From contig NZ_JAXOFX010000006.1 in the NCBI RefSeq assembly GCF_034427655.1, positions 155,830 to 219,829 of the forward strand: 64,000 nucleotides of DNA, given 5' to 3'. The stretch comes from Robertmurraya_A mangrovi (lineage in GTDB: Bacteria; Bacillota; Bacilli; Bacillales; Cytobacillaceae). Each line of letters opens with the position of its first letter. The stretch's first letter is position 1. The notes below the pieces were generated by a model. The model saw nothing but the letters and a program-made list of their open reading frames with translations, ran no database searches and was not told the DNA's origin. This document shows, one piece after another, positions 58,104 to 64,000 of the stretch. The position numbers and the translations under genes are program-made.

Positions 58104-59240
58104 ATGAAGGCAGTTACGTATCAAGGTATTAAAAATGTTGTAGTCAAAGAAGTTCCAGATCCAAAGATTGAAAAACCAGATGACATGATTATTAAAGTAA
58201 CGAGTACAGCTATATGTGGGTCTGATTTACATTTAATTCATGGAATGATTCCAAATATGCAGGAAGACTATATTATCGGCCATGAACCTATGGGAATTGT
58301 CGAAGAAGTTGGTCCAGATGTGACTAAGGTAAAAAAGGGAGATCGAGTCATTATCCCTTTTAATATAGCATGCGGTGAATGCACTTATTGTAAAAACCAT
58401 TTGGAAAGCCAATGTGATAATTCAAATGATAATGGTGATATGGGTGCCTATTTCGGATATTCTGGTAATACGGGTGGCTATCCAGGCGGGCAAGCTGAAT
58501 ATTTAAGAGTGCCGTTTGCCAACTTTACTCATTTCAAAATTCCAGAGACCTGTGAAGAACCAGATGAAAAATTATCCGTTATCTCTGACGCTATGACTAC
58601 AGGTTTTTGGAGTGTTGACAATGCAGGCGTGAAGGATGGAGATACAGTTATTGTTTTTGGCTGTGGTCCAGTTGGTCTTTTTGCTCAAAAATTCTGTTGG
58701 TTAAAAGGGGCAAAGCGAGTCATTGCCGTTGATTATGTCAATTATCGCCTGCAGCACGCCAAGCGTACCAACAAAGTAGAAATTGTTAACTTTGAGGACC
58801 ATGAGAATGTAGGAAATTATCTTAAGGAAATCACCAAAGGCGGTGCGGATGTTGTCATTGACGCTGTTGGTATGGACGGTAAAATGACTGATATGGAGTT
58901 CCTTGCGAGCGGAATGAAGCTTCAAGGCGGAGCATTAAGTGCGTTTATCATGGCTTCACAAGCAGTGCGTAAAGGCGGGACAATTCAAGTTACTGGCGTT
59001 TACGGGGGCAGATATAATGGTTTCCCATTTGGAGATATTATGCAGAGAAATATTAATATCCGCTCTGGGCAAGCTCCTGTAATTCACTATATGCCATATA
59101 TGTTTGAATTAGTTTCGACAGGTAAAATTGATCCAGGAGATGTTGTGAGTCATGTACTTCCACTTAGTGAAGCAAAGCATGGCTATGAGATTTTTGACAC
59201 AAAAATGGATGAATGTATAAAAGTTGTGTTGAAACCTTAA
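58104..59240 (+). CDS. adhB: Zinc-dependent alcohol dehydrogenase AdhB
   Basis: 378 residues, RBS GGAGGC. Zinc MDR: catalytic ligands in AICGSDLHLIHG and GHEPMGIVEEVGP, structural zinc cysteines in CGECTYCKNHLESQC, Rossmann motif VIVFGCGPVGLFAQKF. The family oxidises alcohols or glutathione-type adducts with NAD(P). Embedded between spore-coat genes exactly as in B. subtilis, so it is probably made in the mother cell and may act in the coat. Confidence 0.88.
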   Translation: MKAVTYQGIKNVVVKEVPDPKIEKPDDMIIKVTSTAICGSDLHLIHGMIPNMQEDYIIGHEPMGIVEEVGPDVTKVKKGDRVIIPFNIACGECTYCKNHLESQCDNSNDNGDMGAYFGYSGNTGGYPGGQAEYLRVPFANFTHFKIPETCEEPDEKLSVISDAMTTGFWSVDNAGVKDGDTVIVFGCGPVGLFAQKFCWLKGAKRVIAVDYVNYRLQHAKRTNKVEIVNFEDHENVGNYLKEITKGGADVVIDAVGMDGKMTDMEFLASGMKLQGGALSAFIMASQAVRKGGTIQVTGVYGGRYNGFPFGDIMQRNINIRSGQAPVIHYMPYMFELVSTGKIDPGDVVSHVLPLSEAKHGYEIFDTKMDECIKVVLKP

Positions 59241-59257
59241 GGAAGGAGGTATAAAAA

Positions 59258-59452
59258 ATGAACTACGCCTTACATGAAGTTCTTGAGGTCCATGAGATGG
59301 CGGCATTTAAGACCACTTGTTTAACTAAATCCAAAACGATGAAAGCGTTAGTTACAGATCAGCAATTAAAAGATATTATGCAGCAAGATATTGATGTATC
59401 TACGAGACAATTACAAGAATACACTTCTATCCTTTCCAATGCTAAGCAGTAA
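59258..59452 (+). CDS. yraE: Spore coat protein, YraE-like
   Basis: 64 residues, RBS GAAGGAGG. LHEVLEVHEMAAFKTTCLTK, SKTMKALVTDQQLKDIMQQD, IDVSTRQLQEYTSIL. Clearly related to yraG in this operon (HE...FKT.CL.KSK pattern). Seventeen bases after adhB. Confidence 0.78.
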   Translation: MNYALHEVLEVHEMAAFKTTCLTKSKTMKALVTDQQLKDIMQQDIDVSTRQLQEYTSILSNAKQ

Positions 59453-59470
59453 ATTAGGAGGTGAATGAAC

Positions 59471-59770
59471 ATGAATCCAATCATTGAAACTATAACTGGC
59501 ATGGACGCATTATCGGATCAAGTGGTTACAATGGATCTACTCATTTCGGCTAAAAGTGGAGTTAGAAATTATGCCATGGCAGTTACGGAGGCAGGAACAC
59601 CGGAAATTAAAGAAATGCTCACTCGCCATTTAGTGGATGCTCTTGATATGCATGAACAAATATCCACATATATGGCAGAAAAAGGATGGTACCATGCTTG
59701 GAATACAAACGAACAAATCAGTTTGGATTTAAATAATATCAATACAGCATTGAACTTACCGACATTATAA
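59471..59770 (+). CDS. yraD: Spore coat protein with CotF-type domain, YraD-like
   Basis: 99 residues from the ATG at 59471, which has better spacing to AGGAGGTGA than the ATG at 59465. DQVVTMDLLISAKSGVRNYA, VTEAGTPEIKEMLTRHLVDA, LDMHEQISTYMAEKGWYHAW. Paralogue of YraF. Last gene of the operon. Confidence 0.8.
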   Translation: MNPIIETITGMDALSDQVVTMDLLISAKSGVRNYAMAVTEAGTPEIKEMLTRHLVDALDMHEQISTYMAEKGWYHAWNTNEQISLDLNNINTALNLPTL

Positions 59771-59892
59771 AACTTCCAAGGAACAGTTTAACAATCACCA
59801 GAAAACTGTTCCTAGCAAACCATTTTTAGTTTATTTCGCAGAAGTAAATAAAATTAATACTTCTTGCTTTCTAGTGTTTGATTTAATCTATA

Positions 59893-60990
59893 TTATGAAA
59901 AGGTCGGAGCAGGAAATTCATTAATTTTTATACGAAGTAAGCTATAAGGTTTCTGTCGTAGGTCTTTTCCATAATGAAATCTAGGCTGCCGATGTAATTG
60001 GTTCACTATGACATACAAATATTGATCCGGACCAATTGAAAAAGTATCCGGCCATAAAATTCTCGGATCATGAGCGATAGTTTCCATTATGCCATTTGGC
60101 AATATTTTACGGATACTGTTGTTTTCATAATCCCCAGCATAAACCGTTCCCTTTGCATCGCTGATCATACCATCAGATGCACCTTTTTCTCCCCAATACT
60201 CCACATGATAAGGTAAATCCATATCCGGTATCGTTTGGTCTCTCAGGGCTACTGTTGAGATTGAGAACAGATGACGACTTGTTAGTGGACAAAAAAATAA
60301 TACCTTTCCATCAGGAGAAATCGCAATACCGTCAGACGCCAATCTAAATGGAGAAGTTGAACCATCTTTGTTTCGATTCATTAAAATTTGACCTTCTACT
60401 TTCGGTAAAAAATAGGGATCGGGTGAAGTTGAATTTGCACCATTTAACCGTCTAAACGCGTCTCCATTCGATAAATCTACAACGATAATAGCTCCTGGTC
60501 CTCTTGAAGAAGAGTCCGTTATATAGGCATAACCTGCCGTTCCAACACGAAAATCAAAACGGACATCATTCAGATAAGTTGTAGGTAGGACAACATCTTC
60601 TGTAAAGGTATATACTTTTCTTATTGTATTAGTTGCTAAATCTACAGCAACTAACTTTGCCCCCCCTTTAATAGGTTCAGAAAAATTAGGTGCCGCTGTA
60701 TCCAATATCCAAAGCGTTCCCCTTCCATCAGCCACTACACTTTGCACACTAATGAAAGTCATCAGGATATTCTCAGGGGAAACCAAATTAGTTTGTAAAT
60801 TAGGATAAGGCTGCAATTTATCCCCAACAATTTCCGCAACCGTAAATTTAACATCGTCTCCCCATTTCGGAAAGCAAATAAAAATACGACGAGTTTCTGA
60901 AACAGTAACACCTGTAGGCATAGCCCCATAAAATGTATAAACTAGTTCTAAATTACCGAAATATTTTTCACTAGGTAACATAGGTTTCAT
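59893..60990 (-). CDS. Major royal jelly/yellow family protein
   Basis: 365 residues, RBS AGGAGG. MRJP/yellow six-bladed propeller signatures: GVTVSETRRIFICFPKWGDD, SVQSVVADGRGTLWILDTAA, YLNDVRFDFRVGTAGYAYIT-DSSSRGPGAIIVVDL, DGIAISPDGKVLFFCPLTSR, SDGMISDAKGTVYAGDYENN. No signal peptide. Some bacterial members act as lactonases or as L-dopachrome-related enzymes; role here unknown. Monocistronic, opposite to the coat operon. Confidence 0.85.
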   Translation of the reverse strand: MKPMLPSEKYFGNLELVYTFYGAMPTGVTVSETRRIFICFPKWGDDVKFTVAEIVGDKLQPYPNLQTNLVSPENILMTFISVQSVVADGRGTLWILDTAAPNFSEPIKGGAKLVAVDLATNTIRKVYTFTEDVVLPTTYLNDVRFDFRVGTAGYAYITDSSSRGPGAIIVVDLSNGDAFRRLNGANSTSPDPYFLPKVEGQILMNRNKDGSTSPFRLASDGIAISPDGKVLFFCPLTSRHLFSISTVALRDQTIPDMDLPYHVEYWGEKGASDGMISDAKGTVYAGDYENNSIRKILPNGIMETIAHDPRILWPDTFSIGPDQYLYVIVNQLHRQPRFHYGKDLRQKPYSLLRIKINEFPAPTFS

Positions 60991-61297
60991 ATTATCCTCC
61001 TCAAGGATTCAAACGGGATATCATCTATATATGATTTATATTTTTTCTAGTGCATGTTCTTAACAAGGTTTCTATTACGAAAAGATTTTACTTTATAGGT
61101 CTCTAGAGGAGGGTGAATTCAATTAGCAGGTAGCGAAGTTCCATTTGCTGAATATTTGAAAAGCCCTTTTTAGTTATGATATCTCCCTTCTCAAACCAAA
61201 AAATTATTAATTTTCCATGCAATATTACATAATTGATAAAAAAAAACCAGATACTTGTAATAGAATATAAAATTAATCTTAAAAAGGATTTGATTAT
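60991..61297. other. Divergent intergenic region
   Basis: AT-rich, no supported gene or repeat. GAATATAAA (61263-61271) near the DUF3231 start could belong to a sporulation promoter but the other box is unclear. Confidence 0.35.
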
Positions 61298-62305
61298 ATG
61301 GATAATACAAAGGCTGCAAAGTTAACTGCGGGTGAGTTAGCACACTGTTGGGAACAGTTAATGAATAATAGTATGTCAAATGTTATTTTGGAGTATCTTA
61401 CCTTAACATCAGAACTAGAAGAAGTTAAATCTCTTTGTAGTGAGGCGGGTTCTATTTCTAAATCTGCTGTACAATTTTTTGAATCTGTTCTACGAAGTGA
61501 AAACTATCCAATCCCCAAAGGCTTTAACATTAGAGATGATCTAAATCCAAATGCCCCTAAGATGTATACGGATGTTTTTATACTATTTTATTTAAATAAT
61601 ATGTCTAAAATTGGAATGGCCTTAACAAGTATGGCACTATCCGATTCAGTAAGGGAGGATATCCGCAATTTCTTCCACGAGCAATTAAAAAACGTTTCAA
61701 GTTTATATGTACGTACAACAACTGTTCTATTGGAAAAGGGAGTCTTTGTAAGACCTCCTTCCATTACCTCCACTCATGAAACAAGCCCCGTTGCAGATAA
61801 AGGATTTTTGGGTAACTTCTTTAATGATAATAGAGAATTAACGGCAAGAGAAGCAAATGAGCTACACAAAAATGTTTTTATGAACTATATTGGTAAAAAC
61901 TTATTAATAGGATTTATCCAATCTACATCTAATCAGGAATTAATGAGTTTATTGCAACATGGAAAAGAATTATCTTTAAATATTATAGAAAAATTAGGTG
62001 ATATTTTAATTCAAAATGATTTGCCTATTTCAATGACTTGGGATACAAATGTTTTGGATGGTAAAACATCTCCTTTTTCGGATAAATTAATATCTTATCT
62101 ATTAGACCAACTTAATCGTGATGGTATCGCCAGTTATGGATATAGTGCAGCAGTAAGTATCCGAAAAGATTTAAAAACTACATATGCAAAGATAATGGCT
62201 GATGTGTATCAATATGAAGAAAATATAAAAACCTTTATGATAAAAAATGAGTGGATGGAGAAACCTCCTGTTGCACTAAATAGGGATAAGCTTGCTAAAG
62301 ACTAG
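61298..62305 (+). CDS. DUF3231 family protein (spore-coat-like)
   Basis: 335 residues, RBS AAAAGGAT. Two repeats of a ferritin-like helical unit: LTAGELAHCWEQLMNNSMSN..., and LTAREANELHKNVFMNYIGK, each followed by FF/...P-x-G/D-F motifs. DUF3231 proteins are found in spore-forming Bacillaceae and often near coat genes. Strong terminator follows. Confidence 0.83.
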   Translation: MDNTKAAKLTAGELAHCWEQLMNNSMSNVILEYLTLTSELEEVKSLCSEAGSISKSAVQFFESVLRSENYPIPKGFNIRDDLNPNAPKMYTDVFILFYLNNMSKIGMALTSMALSDSVREDIRNFFHEQLKNVSSLYVRTTTVLLEKGVFVRPPSITSTHETSPVADKGFLGNFFNDNRELTAREANELHKNVFMNYIGKNLLIGFIQSTSNQELMSLLQHGKELSLNIIEKLGDILIQNDLPISMTWDTNVLDGKTSPFSDKLISYLLDQLNRDGIASYGYSAAVSIRKDLKTTYAKIMADVYQYEENIKTFMIKNEWMEKPPVALNRDKLAKD

Positions 62306-62309
62306 ACAA

Positions 62310-62337
62310 AAAAGCTACCAAGTACGGTAGCTTTTTT
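62310..62337 (+). terminator. Rho-independent terminator
   Basis: AAAAGCTACC and GGTAGCTTTT, loop AAGTAC, then TTGTTT; T/A-rich on both sides. Confidence 0.82.
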
Positions 62338-62383
62338 GTTTATCAAAGGAGTATTCCAAATCTTCATTATTCTTTTATGTTGT

Positions 62384-63247
62384 TTATGAAATTTGTTTAA
62401 CGAGTTGGTTCAATGCTTCATTAATCGGAGTAATTGGACGACCAAGAATTTTCTCGAAATCATTGCTATTTACTTCTAGTGAACCATTCCGAATGCTTTC
62501 TTGAATCCCTACAACAATCGGGATCACAAAATCAGGTAAACCTAAGCCTCTCATGATTTCTGCATATTGTTCGTCACTAACTTGTTGTACAGGTATATCT
62601 TTACCCAGTACATTCCCAAGAGCAGATGCCAATTCATCTTGAGTTAAAAGTGGACCTGAAAGTTCATACACTGTATTTTCATGTCCGTTTCCAACTAGGA
62701 CGGCTGCAGCAGCATCAGCGTAATCTTGTTGTAGTGCCCAACCTACTTTACCTTCCCCAGCAGATGTTACCCATGGAGCTCCTGCAAGAGCACCTTGAAT
62801 GCCTCCAATTTCGTTTTCCAAATACCAATTGTTACGTAGGAAAGAATACGGGATACCCGTTTTAATGATAGCTGCTTCAGTCGCAACATGAGGTGGAGCC
62901 ATTAAATTTTTGCTTTCAGTAGCATTGGCTATGCTTGTGTAAGCAATAAATTTTACCCCTGCACGTTCAGCTGCTTGAACAGCATTAGCATGTTGTTGAA
63001 TTCTTGTTTCATTGTCACCATCAGCAGAAATAATTAATAATCGGTCAATGCCTTTAAAAGCATGATCTAATGTTTCTGGTCGGTCAAAATCACCTTGACG
63101 AACTTCCACTCCACGATTACGAAGTCCTTCTGCTTTCTCTGGATTTCGGACACTTACCACCACATTACTTGCAGGTACTGATTTCAATAACGATTCAACA
63201 ACCTTTGAACCTAATTTTCCCGTTGCCCCAGTAACTAAAATTTTCAT
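62384..63247 (-). CDS. NmrA/QorB-like NAD(P)H quinone oxidoreductase
   Basis: 287 residues, RBS GGAGGGAA. Atypical SDR: MKILVTGATGKLGSKVVESL (GxxGxxG), VVVSVRNPEKAEGL, VRQGDFDRPETLDHAFKGID-RLLIIS, PYSFLRNNWYLENEIG. Matches QorB type 2 quinone reductases. Divergent from the Rrf2 repressor with palindromic sites in its promoter, so probably induced by redox or electrophile stress. Confidence 0.82.
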   Translation of the reverse strand: MKILVTGATGKLGSKVVESLLKSVPASNVVVSVRNPEKAEGLRNRGVEVRQGDFDRPETLDHAFKGIDRLLIISADGDNETRIQQHANAVQAAERAGVKFIAYTSIANATESKNLMAPPHVATEAAIIKTGIPYSFLRNNWYLENEIGGIQGALAGAPWVTSAGEGKVGWALQQDYADAAAAVLVGNGHENTVYELSGPLLTQDELASALGNVLGKDIPVQQVSDEQYAEIMRGLGLPDFVIPIVVGIQESIRNGSLEVNSNDFEKILGRPITPINEALNQLVKQIS

Positions 63248-63289
63248 TAGTATTCCCTCCGTTTATGATTTATCTGTAACAACATTGAC

Positions 63290-63398
63290 TACATGTATTT
63301 AGTTTAGTTACATGTAACTGTTTTGTCAACAGGTGAAATATTATATATGATTTTGTTCATATTTTGGTATAATAAAACTTGTAATCAAAACAATTACA
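63290..63398. promoter_or_regulatory. Divergent qorB-like/Rrf2 promoters with ACATGTA palindromes
   Basis: Minus: TTGACA (63324-63329), 17-bp spacer, TAAACT (63301-63306). The perfect palindrome AGTTACATGTAACT (63306-63319) fills the spacer; TACATGTA (63290-63297) lies just downstream. Plus: extended -10 TGGTATAAT (63365-63373), with TGTAAT-N7-ATTACA (63380-63398) at the expected start. All three sites share the ATTAC/GTAA arm, expected for one Rrf2 regulator. Confidence 0.7.
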
Positions 63399-63442
63399 TG
63401 ATAAAGAAAAATAGTAATAGTAGATAGAGGCGGTGACTGAAC

Positions 63443-63877
63443 ATGTCCATCAGCAGTCGATTTGCAGTAGGAATTCATATATTGGCTCTAATTGAATTAA
63501 ATAAGGAAGGAGTTACTTCTTCTGAATTTATAGCCAAGAGTGTTAATACGAATCCAGCTGTTATAAGAAAACTAATGGGGATGTTAAAAAAAGCTGGTTT
63601 GATAGAAGTAAATCCAGGAATTGCAGGTGCTAAACTCGCAAAGGAATTATCTAGTATCACTCTGTTCGACGTATATAAGGCAGTAAATGTTGTCCATGAA
63701 AAAGAGCTGTTTAGCATACACGAAAGTTCACATCCTGATTGTCTTGTAGGAAGGAACATCCAGAATACAATTGAGCCTTTATTCACAGCTGCACAATTAG
63801 CAATGGAGAAGGTTCTAAAAAACGTTACTTTAGAAGATGTTGTGAAAGACATCGCTACTAAAGAAAATAACTGTTAG
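63443..63877 (+). CDS. Rrf2-family repressor, YwnA-like
   Basis: 144 residues, RBS GAGGCGGTGA. Winged helix: SISSRFAVGIHILALIELNK, TSSEFIAKSVNTNPAVIRKL-MGMLKKAGLIEV. The three-Cys Fe-S set of IscR is absent; a single Cys sits in FSIHESSHPDCLVGRNIQNT (like YwnA) and one at the extreme C-terminus. Probably controls itself and the divergent reductase through a thiol switch. Confidence 0.83.
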   Translation: MSISSRFAVGIHILALIELNKEGVTSSEFIAKSVNTNPAVIRKLMGMLKKAGLIEVNPGIAGAKLAKELSSITLFDVYKAVNVVHEKELFSIHESSHPDCLVGRNIQNTIEPLFTAAQLAMEKVLKNVTLEDVVKDIATKENNC

Positions 63878-63913
63878 AAGAGCCTGGGACAAAACCCACC
63901 TCAAAGATGAAAA

Positions 63914-63958
63914 AGCCGGTGAAATTTTACGACGAGTAAAATTTCACCGGCTCTAATT
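63914..63958. terminator. Very strong hairpin terminator
   Basis: AGCCGGTGAAATTTTAC (63914-63930) and GTAAAATTTCACCGGCT (63936-63952), 17-bp perfect stem with loop GACGA, then CTAATTATTTTTGG. Confidence 0.8.
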
Positions 63959-64000
63959 ATTTTTGGAATAAAAATAAGGACCACTTCTGATAAAATAAAG

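Noticed and set aside
1..64000. CRISPR arrays, rRNA, tRNA, prophage or intact insertion sequences
   Set aside because: No regularly spaced direct repeats, no tRNA-like cloverleaf with CCA-type ends, no structural phage genes and no transposase with terminal repeats were found on reading both strands.

Overview
The window looks like chromosomal DNA of a low-GC, endospore-forming Bacillaceae member (Bacillus, Neobacillus or Peribacillus-like). The reasons are the strong AGGAGG-type ribosome binding sites, AT-rich sigma-A promoters, frequent TTG/GTG starts, a B. subtilis-like yraGF-adhB-yraED spore-coat cluster, a DUF3231 coat-type protein, a SigH-like sigma factor and a ypmR-ypmS pair. No rRNA, tRNA, CRISPR array, prophage or intact insertion sequence was seen. 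Most of the window is accessory: many short mono- or bicistronic units, mostly on the minus strand, separated by terminators and intergenic repeats.

Layout. 0-10 kb: a catE-type ring-cleavage dioxygenase (cut by the window edge) divergent from a thiol-sensing HxlR/DUF24 repressor, an AlkZ/YcaQ-like DNA glycosylase, an S66 peptidase, a ruined methyltransferase, a metallo-beta-lactamase-fold enzyme, an MntP manganese exporter, a MazF/PemK toxin-antitoxin pair and three tandem CBO0543-type membrane proteins. 10-24 kb: stress, acetyltransferase, DinB, NUDIX, VOC and phosphotransferase genes, several tiny membrane proteins, two secreted calcium-loop-like proteins, and many copies of one intergenic repeat. 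24-34 kb: an HTH regulator with a membrane-anchored isochorismatase-fold protein, a membrane-anchored C-terminal J-domain protein, hypothetical genes, a WHH-type nuclease and a second-site SigH-like sigma factor. 34-42 kb: a complete LlaJI-type restriction-modification operon (two C5 methyltransferases, McrB-like NTPase, LlaJI nuclease) with a divergent PD-(D/E)XK gene. 42-54 kb: membrane proteins, an MDR oxidoreductase, an AraC/GyrI-type regulator, an SRPBCC-ArsR operon, a CPBP protease, and a rearranged ypmR-ypmS region where ypmS is frameshifted by an 11-bp tandem duplication and its 3' part exists as a second copy. 54-64 kb: a Met/Gln-rich SDR, the yra spore-coat operon, a royal-jelly/yellow-family protein, a DUF3231 protein, and a QorB-like reductase divergent from a YwnA-like Rrf2 repressor.

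Common themes. Reactive electrophile, quinone and redox defence recurs (catE/HxlR, two MDR quinone reductases, QorB/Rrf2), as does small-molecule detoxification (VOC, GNAT, APH, NUDIX). Gene decay is frequent: at least six loci carry a clear single-event lesion (methyltransferase, NUDIX, small membrane protein, 29.6-30.1 kb gene, ypmS, truncated sigma factor). Three intergenic repeat families are visible. The most abundant (about 20 copies) has conserved CCGTTAGTTGAA-type flanks around a variable hairpin and is dense at 2.8-23.4 kb and 46.8-53.4 kb but not seen across the restriction island or the spore-coat region. The best candidates for undescribed biology are that modular repeat family, the extra nuclease beside the LlaJI system, and a leader-peptide/terminator arrangement upstream of a GNAT gene.
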